Counted from the first letter of the stretch, positions 27,036 to 35,576 are shown. The stretch is 64,000 nucleotides of DNA from Marivirga salinae (GCF_030503855.1 NZ_CP129971.1:379501-443500), one strand, 5' to 3'. Translations and numbers: made by a program. The notes: generated by a model from the letters alone, not told the origin.

Positions 27036-28076
27036 TTAGATATTCAATGGTCTTCCACCATTTATTTCTTCTATTTCAGGTTCATAAACAGTATCATCAT
27101 CAGGTACGATACTAAAAATTACGTCAATATCAATGTATCGTATTTCATCAATAATGACTGGTTTCGTTTCCATAAAATTCCATTCCCTAGTGTCCTCATC
27201 TTTATACATATATTCTTCATCATCTATAATGATTTCCACTCGATAGTTTAACCAAACTTTCAGTTCAACGGATATGTAATCTTCTGATATGTTAGTAATA
27301 CCATACTCTTCAATATCAGTTTCTACCTCAAGTATTGTTACATCGTGAACATCATAGTGATTAGAATATTCATAGTACTTTGAATCATCATCAAGTTGAC
27401 GCTCAACCCATTCCTTTATTTCAAGTTGCAAGTTTTCAGAGTCATTAAAAATGATATCCTCAATTTGATCCAAACGCTTTTGGTGTTTATTGCCTTCTAT
27501 AAGTTTTATTTTATCACTTAGGTACTGATCAAAGTCCTCAATAATTTCAAGGTGATTACTTTTGTAGTTTAGCATATCATTATCCTTTGAAAATGCTAAA
27601 ACTTTAACTCCGTTTTCTTCTGCCCAGATTTCGACAGTCTTCAATGCGAATGCATCTGGGAATTCGCTTTTCTTACCTCCTGAACTAAAGGGAAACTTCT
27701 TTTCAAAGTAACTTTTAAAGATATCTCCGATGTTTAAAGTTGGATAATCAATTATTTCAAAATTTGACTGCGTTAATTTGTCACTCATGATGTCACGAAG
27801 CTCTTTCTTAAGTTGTATAGTATCGAAAGGTTCAAATTTGCTTGAAAGAGAAGGTATATTTCTTAAAATTCGAGTGTCATTTCTATATTTTTTAAACTGT
27901 TGCCCAGCTTCATTAATATTCTTTGTAATTCGGTTTAAGATTTCATCATAAGTTAATTGCGGTAGCACTACTTTAATTTCCTCTCTTTCTGCTAATTTGT
28001 ATACTTCTTTTATTCTTTTACTCTCCAAAAAGTTATTAGCCTCAAAAATTGAGGTATCTATGAAAATTGTGTCCAT
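27036..28076 (-). CDS. PIN-domain ribonuclease (DUF4935-like)
   Basis: A 346-residue protein with an N-terminal PIN fold. Acidic active-site residues are visible at D7 (IFIDTSIFE), E45 (LTYDEIL), D141 (FPDAFALKTVE) and D165/D167 (AFSKDNDML), the full set expected for metal-dependent RNA cleavage. The C-terminal half (about 200-346) is an acidic, beta-rich domain with many Tyr/Asp/Glu that may bind a partner or substrate. No antitoxin-sized gene adjoins it, so it does not look like a VapC. Its location among Shedu and the GreAB-C-PIN protein suggests a defence role. Family assignment rests on motif order only. Confidence 0.78.
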   Translation of the reverse strand: MDTIFIDTSIFEANNFLESKRIKEVYKLAEREEIKVVLPQLTYDEILNRITKNINEAGQQFKKYRNDTRILRNIPSLSSKFEPFDTIQLKKELRDIMSDKLTQSNFEIIDYPTLNIGDIFKSYFEKKFPFSSGGKKSEFPDAFALKTVEIWAEENGVKVLAFSKDNDMLNYKSNHLEIIEDFDQYLSDKIKLIEGNKHQKRLDQIEDIIFNDSENLQLEIKEWVERQLDDDSKYYEYSNHYDVHDVTILEVETDIEEYGITNISEDYISVELKVWLNYRVEIIIDDEEYMYKDEDTREWNFMETKPVIIDEIRYIDIDVIFSIVPDDDTVYEPEIEEINGGRPLNI

Positions 28077-28214
28077 AATTTCTTTCTTATGTGTAGTAAT
28101 GACCAGATATCATCTGTTAATTATACGTTTTAAATATCGGGTAAAATATCCCATGACACAAGCCTTTGCGAATCGCTCTGATCGCATATTCATTTTTAGC
28201 GTTTTTAAGAACAT

Positions 28215-29458
28215 TTACATGTAGAATTGAGCCATCACACCGCCAATTAAATCGTCAAACGTTAGTATCTCTAATTCACGATAATCACTTTCTATTTCTT
28301 TCCATTCATCAATACTAAAGTTCCATCTTCGTCCAACTACAAGAATTCTTTTTGGATTATGTACTTTAATTTGATATTTCTCTTCTACCCATCTTCTGTT
28401 ATTTGGATCTTCAAAGTAGGTTCTGTAATTCCTTGTTTGAGATATATATGAGTTAATTTCGGTAGAAAAAGTCCCTCTATTGCATTTACCTACTATTGAA
28501 TTTCCTTTTAAGTTGGGAAGTTTAAATTCAATAATGTCAGAATAGCCATTAGGTCGCTCAATAAAAAAATCCGGGATTATAGAATCTCTTTCTTCACTTT
28601 GCCACTCACACTTTATCTGACCAAAAACCTTTTTTCCTAGAAATCCCATGGTAAGAATGAATTTGTTTTCATCTATTTCCAAGAATCTGGTTATTTCAGG
28701 TTCTGATGTTTCAGAGTTCCCAGTAAGTTCAATGAAACGATTTAACTGTGGAAGTTTGGTGTATTTGTAATCTTCTTGGTCAGGCAGGGGATAAATATAA
28801 TGTGCATCAAGTTCTATCAATTGCTCATTATAAAAACCAAAATTGATTGAGTAAGAATCATATCCTTCTTGAGAATCATCATAAGAAACTGGAATGAAAT
28901 CTATCCATTTAATATGCCTAGTTTTTAAGCCATTTTCATCTGCGTCAAAAAAGAGTCCATTGACAATTCTTGAGAATTGTCTCTCTGGGATCATAAAACC
29001 ATTGCTGTTAAAACCTAAGATCCCATCTTGAGCAGAGAAATTCCATTTTAGTTCTCTAAGCTTATCAAACCCTTTGTTTGATGGTAAAATTAAGTCCTCG
29101 GAAAAAGGAGGTAAGGGGAGTTTAAATGAGTTAGCAGTACCATCGTATTTAAACCCTATAACCTCATCAAAAAAGTCTTTTTCACCTAAGGTGTGATCAT
29201 TACATAAAAATGTGTAGTGCTTTTTTTGTTCAATTTGCCAGTTCTTTCCTTGCCTGTATATTCAATTGCAATATGTTGTTTTCCAAGATGAATAATTATT
29301 GTTTCATGGTTTAAAATGAAACCAGTAAAGGATTTTAATAACTCAGGTTTTTTTGACAAATACTGATATAAGGGAAACCAGTATCGGTCACCCATTTCTT
29401 GGGCAAGATATCCAATTATTCCAGTGTAATCTAAAATTTCTGGTTCATTCTCTTTCAT
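28215..29458 (-). pseudogene. Shedu (DUF4263) nuclease gene split by a single frameshift
   Basis: Two frames that together give one protein of about 414 residues. The N-terminal part starts at ATG 29458 and ends at 29186. The second part is open from about 29260 through 28215 with no in-frame stop; its first internal ATG is 28994. The frames join cleanly if one base is added at the seven-A run (coding strand) at 29221-29227. The C-terminal domain has the PD-(D/E)xK core IIPDFFIERP then DIIEFKLPN, followed by EINSYISQTRNYRTYF and RILVVGRR, typical of DUF4263/SduA. Shedu is a single-gene antiphage nuclease. It may be a true pseudogene, a homopolymer sequencing error, or read by slippage. Confidence 0.82.
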
Positions 29459-29629
29459 ACATTGTTAATAAAGCCTAGCTATGATGAGTAGGGATTAGAA
29501 TGCCCTAAAATTCTACTCTTGCATAGTCTCTTTTTGTTTTAAATTTATTAAATGTAGCGAAGTTTTAAATTTCCAAGAAATATTCCTGATCTATAAATTC
29601 GCATTCATTCAGCATATGTTAGAATTCGC

Positions 29630-30328
29630 TCATATTATTTGGTGCTTAAAATCTATCGAATGTAATTTACCAGATTCATCATATTTGTTCACATCACTAT
29701 CAATACAGTAAACCATCAAACAAGAAGCTGGCTTTGCATTTATAGAAACTCTAGGCCAATACTGAAATTTAGTTTTATGTTTTTGATTGGATATAAGACT
29801 TAGTTCTCTTCTAACGCCTAAAATTTCTCTTAAATAGCTCTTTTTATAATTCGTATTTTTGCATTCGATTCCTAAGTATACTTGTTCGTGGGTAGGTCTA
29901 TGACCATGACGAATTTTTGGTGCAGTTATAAGAATATCCAACTCATGATATTCTCCACGGCTTGGATGTCTTCTTTTCGAATTTGAAGCGTAACTTAGAG
30001 TCAAAAATTCCACATCTGTCCATATCTCAGCAATAACATTATCTGGATATAACTCATAATCGGATTTGGTTTTATACAGATCAAATCTCGGATATTTTCT
30101 GTTAACGGCACTTGGAGAAGACTTTAGTTTGTAGCTATTGTCATTCTTTAAGACTATAAAGAGTTTTTCGGTTTTATTTAATGATTCTAATACCTTGGAT
30201 AAAACAAAAGCCTCATATATTTTTCCCCTAGTCAGTTTACTAGAAATAATCTGATTCTTTGATGACCGATAGGCTCCAAACAATTTCTCTAATTTTTTTT
30301 TCTGCTTATCTAATTCAGTTTGTATCAT
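29630..30328 (-). CDS. putative restriction-endonuclease-fold protein
   Basis: A 232-residue protein with an E-D-ExK nuclease signature: a Glu near residue 39 in GKIYEAFVL, Asp near 131 in YHELDILIT, and Glu/Lys near 155-157 in LGIECKNTNY. That spacing is typical of PD-(D/E)xK enzymes. The N-terminal 30 residues are Lys-rich and helical. Its ATG at 30328 shares one base with the stop of the upstream small gene (TGATG), indicating translational coupling. I do not recognise the family. The two genes may be a compact nuclease-plus-sensor pair. The track-style TTG start one codon earlier is less likely. Confidence 0.72.
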   Translation of the reverse strand: MIQTELDKQKKKLEKLFGAYRSSKNQIISSKLTRGKIYEAFVLSKVLESLNKTEKLFIVLKNDNSYKLKSSPSAVNRKYPRFDLYKTKSDYELYPDNVIAEIWTDVEFLTLSYASNSKRRHPSRGEYHELDILITAPKIRHGHRPTHEQVYLGIECKNTNYKKSYLREILGVRRELSLISNQKHKTKFQYWPRVSINAKPASCLMVYCIDSDVNKYDESGKLHSIDFKHQII

Positions 30329-30750
30329 CAAAAACTAATTCCGTTATCCATTCCTCTATCTCTATTCCTTCTAATCACCTTTTGTAATTCAATTATGCCC
30401 TGTTCAAGTTTCGTAAAGTCTGGAATATCATAAAAATTGATCGTTTGTATTTGGTTCAGCCTTCTTTCATTATCGGTCAATTCAACTTCAAATCCTTGAA
30501 AATCTTTTCCATTCTGAATATCAACATTCTCGTTTATACGAAAATTGATCTTTCTCACATTTTCCTTTTGGTATATTCCAAATAACCTAATTAAGCGAGT
30601 TATGTACTTGTCTAGGAAAATTTCATTCGTATAAGTAATTTCTTGTGAGGCATAATTATATGCAACATCATGAAGATCTTCTAAATCAGACTTCTTAAGT
30701 TCAGATTGTAAATATTCGTATATCTCTTGTGCTTGACTATCGCTCATCAT
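30328..30750 (-). CDS. hypothetical partner of the putative nuclease
   Basis: A 140-residue acidic protein without membrane segments or a recognisable domain. The first half is helical (SQAQEIYEYLQSELKKSDLE...), and the middle contains a beta-like stretch (VRKINFRINENVDI) with two basic clusters near the C-terminus. The downstream nuclease-like gene starts on its stop codon. It could be an inhibitor, a sensor or a specificity factor, but only the tight coupling argues for a joint function. ATG at 30750 or 30747 are both possible starts. Confidence 0.65.
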   Translation of the reverse strand: MMSDSQAQEIYEYLQSELKKSDLEDLHDVAYNYASQEITYTNEIFLDKYITRLIRLFGIYQKENVRKINFRINENVDIQNGKDFQGFEVELTDNERRLNQIQTINFYDIPDFTKLEQGIIELQKVIRRNRDRGMDNGISF

Positions 30751-30753
30751 CAA

Positions 30754-31118
30754 AGTTTATCGTAATGAATGCCAATTAAATAAAAACATAAAATGTAACT
30801 ATCCCAAAATAGTTGATATAATATGAACTACATTAATAATATATCAACTTCACTGTCCTTGTAACCAAAAAATGAAAGATTGAATATTTGCAGGTTTTGG
30901 TTGCAGATGAACTTGAGGAATAAATATAGGAGATAAATTATAAAATACATCCTAAAAACACAGGAGTTAATCGAAAAGTATGTGAATTATTAGATTAAAA
31001 AAATAAATAATTTGGATCGCTATTAAGGGTCATAAACCAAATGATATTCTGTCTGATGATTTTACATTCTTACTGACGAATTTGGTTATTCCTAACAAGT
31101 TTTTCAAATTGATATTTT
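30754..31118. other. gene-free gap before the duplicated XRE segment
   Basis: AT-rich DNA upstream of the first XRE repeat copy. No convincing frame, hairpin or IS end is visible. Confidence 0.45.
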
Positions 31119-31162
31119 CCCTAAAGTGTTTTTAAAACAGTGGTGGTGACATGAGTTAATAA

Positions 31163-31223
31163 ATGTTGTATAAATATAACATTTTGCCTGATTTTCGTTA
31201 ATTTGTTGTGTATATACAACAAA
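31163..31223 (+). promoter_or_regulatory. paired palindromic operators before decayed XRE copy
   Basis: Two palindromes with a TTGT-N6-ACAA-type core: ATGTTGTATAAATATAACAT at 31163-31182 and a near-perfect 22-bp one at 31202-31223, just ahead of the XRE start. Both match the intact operators at 32247-32308 with one or two changes. Confidence 0.7.
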
Positions 31224-31230
31224 AATAGTT

Positions 31231-31470
31231 ATGCCAAAGGCATACAAACTCTATTCAAATACAGAAATTCTTCAAAGAATCGGTAAAGCACTTAAAGACA
31301 GAAGAAAATTCAAAGGTATCACTCAGGAAGAACCCTCCTTTCAAACGGGCTATGATAGAGGAACAATAGTTCGTTTAGAATCAAGTGGTAAGGATTCCCT
31401 AGTGGTTCTAATTGAAATCTCAAGACATTTAGACATGCTGGATAGTGTAGTTGATGCAATAGATAGGTGA
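31231..31470 (+). pseudogene. decayed XRE-family regulator (copy 1)
   Basis: A 79-residue helix-turn-helix protein nearly identical to the second copy: KAYKLYSNTEILQRIGKAL, then QTGYDRGTIVRLES. Two changes mark it as decaying. A Leu in the first HTH helix is Pro (TQEEPSF instead of TQEELSF). Small indels near codon 76 bring in an early stop, removing the final 20 residues found in copy 2; those codons are still visible out of frame after 31470. It may still bind DNA weakly, but I treat it as non-functional. Confidence 0.75.
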
Positions 31471-31510
31471 GGAACTTCCTTTGGAAGGGATCAAGGAAAA
31501 GAGAAGGTTG

Positions 31511-31859
31511 TTCGGAAAGTAATCCTTAGTTAACTGACCAGAATAGATTAATCTTAAAAATAAATCTAGGCTAGTTAAAACTTTTACAATAAGTTAACAC
31601 GGTATTGATCTATATTTTAGGTTTTTGTTTTCTCAAAAGCAAATACTATCTTTAGGACTTATGGGGGTCTTAGATCTAGAAAAAAACAAGACCAAATTAA
31701 AGGCGAGCTAATAGCTCGTCTTTTTTTATGCTATTTTTATTTATTGAAAGGACAGATGTTTTTCAAATTGTAAAGCATTTGGGATTAAGTGTAATTCAAG
31801 TGTTATCATTCAGTCGTTACAATTCAATCGATTTTTCATTCTAAAATAAATCATCAACT
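31511..31859 (+). other. gene-free gap containing a hairpin-rich possible small RNA
   Basis: No gene. A GGTCTT / AAGACC stem at about 31667-31692 is followed by the terminator at 31704-31727, so a short transcript of about 100 bases ending there is plausible. The similar arrangement near 35930-36023 is noted in the findings. Confidence 0.45.
31704..31727 (+). terminator. intrinsic terminator
   Basis: Stem CGAGCT / AGCTCG with an AAT loop, then seven T. It lies about 230 bases after the decayed XRE frame. Confidence 0.8.
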
Positions 31860-32234
31860 ATGAAAACCGAACCAATTGACATAAAATACCTCAACATTCC
31901 CAATATCTGTTTTTCCCTTACAGAAAAAGATGACGAAAGAGAAGAGAAGTTCATTAAGCAAAGAATGGAGAGAGGATTTGATGACAGCGAAACATGGGGC
32001 TTAGATCACACCATTGCTAGTTTCATTATTCCCCGATTGGAAAGGTTTCAAGAACTAGCGAATGAAAGATTAGACCGAGATAAAGAGCAAGTTCAAGATG
32101 TTGATACCCTTTTAGAAGCTATGAAACTGATTGAAAGAGACGGAGGAATCCATGATTGGAATAAAGAGGAAGAAGAAACGGTAATGAAAGGTCTTGCACT
32201 TTTCCCAAAAGTGTTTTTAAAGTTGTGGTGGTGA
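31860..32234 (+). CDS. hypothetical protein, phage-associated type
   Basis: A 124-residue acidic protein with no membrane segment. The central block GFDDSETWGLDHTIASFIIPRLERFQEL resembles small proteins found near phage and mobile-element genes, but I know of no function. It precedes the intact XRE gene by 81 bases, and the intervening DNA carries the operators. Because the tail of this gene is also present before XRE copy 1, the two genes moved together as a unit during the duplication, which argues that they are functionally linked. Confidence 0.65.
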   Translation: MKTEPIDIKYLNIPNICFSLTEKDDEREEKFIKQRMERGFDDSETWGLDHTIASFIIPRLERFQELANERLDRDKEQVQDVDTLLEAMKLIERDGGIHDWNKEEEETVMKGLALFPKVFLKLWW

Positions 32235-32246
32235 CATGAGTTAATA

Positions 32247-32308
32247 AATGTTGTGTTTATACAACATTTTGCCCTTATATCGTTAATTTGTTGTATATAT
32301 ACAACAAA
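32247..32308 (+). promoter_or_regulatory. paired palindromic operators of the XRE gene
   Basis: The first palindrome, with arms AATGTTGT and ACAACATT, spans 32247-32268. The second, 32287-32308, is a perfect 22-bp palindrome with half-site TTTGTTGTATA and ends 7 bases before the XRE ATG. Centres are 40 bp apart, nearly four helical turns, suggesting cooperative binding by the XRE protein. Confidence 0.75.
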
Positions 32309-32315
32309 AATAATT

Positions 32316-32612
32316 ATGTCAAAGGCATACAAACTCTATTCAAATACAGAAATTCTTCAAAGAATCGGTAAAGCACTAAAAGACAGAAGAAAATTCAAGG
32401 GCATTACGCAGGAAGAACTCTCCTTTCAAACCGGCTATGATAGAGGAACAATAGTCCGCTTAGAATCAACTGGTAAAGTTTCCCTAGTGGTTTTAATTGA
32501 GGTTTCAAGATATTTAGATATACTAGATGGTGTAGTTGATGCTATAATAGATGAAGAACTTCCTTTAGAGGGGATTAAAGAAATGAATAAATTATTTGGG
32601 AAGAAAAAATAA
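32316..32612 (+). CDS. XRE-family transcriptional regulator (HipB/HigA-like)
   Basis: A 98-residue DNA-binding protein with a Cro/C1-type helix-turn-helix at about residues 15-70: IGKALKDRRKFKGITQEELS then QTGYDRGTIVRLESTGK. The C-terminal tail EELPLEGIKEMNKLFGKKK is basic. I start at ATG 32316, because it follows directly on the palindromic operator and matches copy 1; an upstream in-frame start at 32253 would translate through the operator. The sequence resembles antitoxin-type regulators of HipB or HigA kind, but no toxin gene is adjacent. Autorepression through the paired palindromes is the likely control. Confidence 0.8.
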   Translation: MSKAYKLYSNTEILQRIGKALKDRRKFKGITQEELSFQTGYDRGTIVRLESTGKVSLVVLIEVSRYLDILDGVVDAIIDEELPLEGIKEMNKLFGKKK

Positions 32613-32842
32613 ATTAGTTTTCTCCAAAAATAATTGTCTAATCAATATTGGAAATCAGATTGAATTGGTTTTCCGGTTGAAGGAAAGGATAAGATTTTGG
32701 AAACGTAGGTTCTAGTTACTAACTTATGGGTTAGTATTTAGTAGATTATCTCTAAAGAAGTTGAATTGTGTGGTATCCTATTTTAATTCTCATTTAATTG
32801 TAAGTACTATTAAACCTCCAGTTATTAATTTTTATCCAGTTG

Positions 32843-33952
32843 ATGAAAAACGACCTTGTATCTTTAATTAACGAAAAGACTGAATTAATAGAAAGGATCA
32901 GCTTATTTGATAATGTAGTAATAATTTCGCCTTACAACTTCGGTAAAGAAACTTTAATCAACTACTCAATTCAAAAAGCGTCAGTTGAAAAGAAAATCGT
33001 GTCCATTTCTTTAAATATGCTTTTTTCAGTCTCAGAGGATGATTTTCTATGCAAATATGCTACTGTAATTCTAAACAGCCTAAAAGCAATTTTTAAAGAT
33101 TCTTTAGAGTCTTCTTTGCGGAAAATGTCCTCTTCGAAAATATCTTATATCATTGAAGCCACCGAAAGTGGCGGTGATAAAATTTCAGTGCCGACTAGCA
33201 ATGCACCATTTAATATCTTACAAAAGGAAGCAATTTTAAATCTACCAGAAAGGATAGCAAAGGAGAAAAAAATTGATTTATTGATATGCTTATCGGAATT
33301 TCAAAGTGTATTGTCATGGAATAAGATCAAACCGTCCTTTTTAGACTTATTCCATGAGATTACTACAAGACAGAATCATGTTAGTTACTGCATCTCTGGA
33401 TCTCATATCTACCAAATGAACAAACTATTTGAAAATAAGAATAGCGTTCTTTATGAATTTGGCCACATTTTATATTTGGAGTCAATTTCAGTGGATGAAT
33501 TTTCAGATTACATCGCGAATCATTTTGAGAAGCTCGGTAAGATAATGGATAGGGATTTGATTTTTAAAATTCTGGATGTAACTGAAGGTAATCTGAGCTA
33601 CACTGAGTACCTCATTTCAGAAGTCTTAAAATCTAATAAGAAGATTATTTCCCATGAATGGGTAGAAAACTGTATTGAAATACTTCTTAGAAGATATATT
33701 GCTAGCTACAAATCGAAATTGAGCCAATATAATGTAAATCAGAGACTCCTCTTAGTTGCGCTCTCAAAATCAAACGGTAAAAAGATATACTCCTTAGATT
33801 TTATTCGAAAAAGTGGACTGGAATATTCAGCCAAGGTCGATAAAGTCAAAAATTCGCTACTTAAGGAAGGCACCATTTATACGATTTCAGATAAAACTAT
33901 CAAATTCGCAGATCCATTGTTCAAATATTGGTTAGCGGAAAATTTTGATTAA
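32843..33952 (+). CDS. P-loop ATPase of the archaeal-ATPase/STAND-like type with degenerate Walker A
   Basis: A 369-residue protein with the layout of small archaeal-type (MNS clade) ATPases. Residues near 27-40 read VVIISPYNFGKETLINYSI, where SPYNFGKET stands in the place of GxxGxGKT. A Walker-B-like LLICLSEFQSVL (about 150) follows, with sensor-like CISGSHIYQM (about 193) and DEFSDYI in the lid. A winged-helix region near the C-terminus ends FADPLFKYWLAENF, typical of this group. The lost glycines could weaken ATP binding. Such ATPases occur as toxins or defence switches. It is monocistronic and its partner, if any, is unclear. ATG 32843 is preferred to an adjacent TTG. Confidence 0.75.
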   Translation: MKNDLVSLINEKTELIERISLFDNVVIISPYNFGKETLINYSIQKASVEKKIVSISLNMLFSVSEDDFLCKYATVILNSLKAIFKDSLESSLRKMSSSKISYIIEATESGGDKISVPTSNAPFNILQKEAILNLPERIAKEKKIDLLICLSEFQSVLSWNKIKPSFLDLFHEITTRQNHVSYCISGSHIYQMNKLFENKNSVLYEFGHILYLESISVDEFSDYIANHFEKLGKIMDRDLIFKILDVTEGNLSYTEYLISEVLKSNKKIISHEWVENCIEILLRRYIASYKSKLSQYNVNQRLLLVALSKSNGKKIYSLDFIRKSGLEYSAKVDKVKNSLLKEGTIYTISDKTIKFADPLFKYWLAENFD

Positions 33953-33985
33953 ATTGAAATTATATAAAGTATGGGTAAGCAAACA

Positions 33986-34744
33986 TTAAAAAATCAACTG
34001 CTCCCTGTTAAAACTTTCATGTTCTTGCAGATCAATATATCCTAATTGATTGGTCATCAATTTAGTTTCCCCAATTGGAAAATCTCTTATTTTAGAATGA
34101 TGATGTCCGTAAATCCAATAATCAGGTTTGAATTCCATTATAAAATCTCTCAATTCAACTGCGAAGGCCTCGTTCAATACACTGCCTTTGTATTTTGATG
34201 GGTAATTTAATTTAGTAGGAACATGATGTGTTATTACGATTGATTTTTCATCTTCATTACAATCTTTTAATTCTTTCTGAATAAATGAAAGACAATCCTT
34301 ATGTAATTGATTATATTTTTTTGGTCTAAGGCTTAATCCATCGTCTTTAATCACCCTAAAATCATTCATACCATGCTTTATTTCATTTGCATATTGAGTT
34401 CCAATATAAGTCCAAAGTGTGCTAAATATGATTCTGTAATTCCCTATTTGAATTGATTTATTATTTAGCAAAATAACATTATCTCGGATATGTTCCTGAA
34501 ATGACCCACTTCTGTCATTTATATCGGATCGGTAATATTCATGATTGCCAGGAATCCAATAGGTCATTTCAAAATTATCTGAAACATAATCAAAAAAGTT
34601 ATCTGCAACATGCATCATGTTGAAAGGGATAATGTCACCTGCTAATATTAAAATATCACCTTCAGCTTGCAAGGGATATTTCTCAATAAAGGCTTTATTC
34701 ATTATGAATTCTAAATGGAGATCAGAGGCAAATTGGATTTTCAT
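33986..34744 (-). CDS. calcineurin-like metallophosphoesterase
   Basis: A 252-residue protein with the complete dimetal phosphoesterase motif set: FASDLHLEF (residues 5-13), GDILILAGDIIPF near 30-42, WIPGNHEYYRS near 69-79, IVITHHVP near 170-177 and WIYGHHHSK near 212-220. No signal peptide is present, so it acts in the cytoplasm, probably on a nucleotide or nucleic-acid phosphodiester. It is read toward the ATPase gene, and two small coiled-coil genes lie upstream on the same strand about 55 bases away. Stand-alone enzymes of this type occur in many phage and mobile-element contexts. Confidence 0.88.
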   Translation of the reverse strand: MKIQFASDLHLEFIMNKAFIEKYPLQAEGDILILAGDIIPFNMMHVADNFFDYVSDNFEMTYWIPGNHEYYRSDINDRSGSFQEHIRDNVILLNNKSIQIGNYRIIFSTLWTYIGTQYANEIKHGMNDFRVIKDDGLSLRPKKYNQLHKDCLSFIQKELKDCNEDEKSIVITHHVPTKLNYPSKYKGSVLNEAFAVELRDFIMEFKPDYWIYGHHHSKIRDFPIGETKLMTNQLGYIDLQEHESFNREQLIF

Positions 34745-34798
34745 TAGCTCAATAAATATAATTGATTGATTTTCTATTTTTAAAAGTTAAATCCACAT

Positions 34799-34984
34799 TC
34801 AATAAAAACGACTATTAATGTTATTAATTCTTCCACTCACAATATCAGGATCATTTTCAGTAATACCATTTAGTTCTTTAAAAGCTCCGTCAATCAATTT
34901 AGAATGTTGTTTAATTTGTTGGAGTTTTAATTCTGATGCTGAACGAAACTTCTTGATTTTCTTATTTGATTCTTCAAAGTTCAT
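34799..34984 (-). CDS. small helical protein, 61 aa
   Basis: A short, Lys/Glu-rich protein, helical from about residue 3 to 38, with no recognisable domain. Its ATG overlaps the stop of the 71-aa gene upstream by four bases (ATGA), a strong sign that both are real and co-translated. The metallophosphoesterase gene follows 55 bases later. Function unknown. Confidence 0.55.
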   Translation of the reverse strand: MNFEESNKKIKKFRSASELKLQQIKQHSKLIDGAFKELNGITENDPDIVSGRINNINSRFY

Positions 34985-35196
34985 TTCTTATTGAATTTTT
35001 TATCAATTGTAGATTTGATTTTTCCTGAGTCAAAAAAACATTCAGCTAAAGAGTCCATTCCATCTTTGAAATCCTTTTTTAGTAACTTGACGTCATTGTG
35101 GAGATCATTTAGACCAATCTCAATCTTAGAGATCTGTTCCTGCCTTTGATTGAGGATTTTCATGATTCTTAGCCGTTTTTCATTGTATTTATTCAT
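34981..35196 (-). CDS. small coiled-coil protein, 71 aa
   Basis: A predominantly helical 71-residue protein with heptad-like hydrophobics (MKILNQRQEQISKIEIGLND and onwards), suggesting a coiled coil and oligomerisation. It is coupled by an ATGA overlap with the 61-aa gene downstream. The two with the phosphoesterase may form one transcript. No family is recognised. Confidence 0.55.
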   Translation of the reverse strand: MNKYNEKRLRIMKILNQRQEQISKIEIGLNDLHNDVKLLKKDFKDGMDSLAECFFDSGKIKSTIDKKFNKK

Positions 35197-35287
35197 AGTA
35201 AAGTTAATTTATGAATACTTTTTGGTTTTACTCCCTAAGCCAAAATGATATAGGATCAAAAATTGTTCCCCAAATCTAGATTAGATT

Positions 35288-35533
35288 CTATCTTTCAGGT
35301 CTATCCAAAAACTTTACACTCCGCAAATCAATCAATTCTAAATCACCGGAATCTAATTCAATTAGTGCTTTGGTAATAGTTTCATCTCGATTCGACATAT
35401 ATACGTATCGATGAAAGTACCCCTTATCATTAAAGCGGGGTCCATATTTAATTAGTACTCTTCTTAAGTGACTCATTTCAGAAATAGCTGTATTCCGATC
35501 TAAATATAAGGATAAATCTTTAAATCCGCACAA
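35288..35533 (-). CDS. hypothetical protein, 81 aa
   Basis: A small, charged protein with the central sequence MSHLRRVLIKYGPRFNDKGY and no membrane segment. It is read divergently from the XRE gene starting at 35577, so both could be controlled from the shared 43-base interval. The first start is TTG at 35533; ATG at 35476 would give 62 residues. Unknown family. Confidence 0.5.
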   Translation of the reverse strand: MCGFKDLSLYLDRNTAISEMSHLRRVLIKYGPRFNDKGYFHRYVYMSNRDETITKALIELDSGDLELIDLRSVKFLDRPER

Positions 35534-35576
35534 ATAGTCTGTGTTCTGGGATTTCTTTTCAATCTACTTTTACAAA

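Larger units (their letters stand above)
31119..31520 (+). repeat. tandem duplication, copy 1 (tail of upstream gene plus XRE gene)
   Basis: This segment repeats, with about 85% identity by eye, at 32203-32612. It contains the last codons of the 124-aa-type gene (GTGTTTTTAAAA...GTGGTGGTGACATG), two palindromes and the XRE reading frame. Copy 1 is the decayed one: only the tail of the upstream gene survives and the XRE frame is shortened. Confidence 0.85.
32203..32612 (+). repeat. tandem duplication, copy 2 (intact)
   Basis: Second copy of the segment at 31119-31520, offset by about 1085 bases. It comprises the tail of the 124-aa gene, two palindromic operators and a complete XRE gene. Confidence 0.85.

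Noticed and set aside
26997..27251. Plus-strand 84-aa frame opposite the PIN gene
   Set aside because: Antisense shadow of the PIN gene C-terminus without family resemblance.
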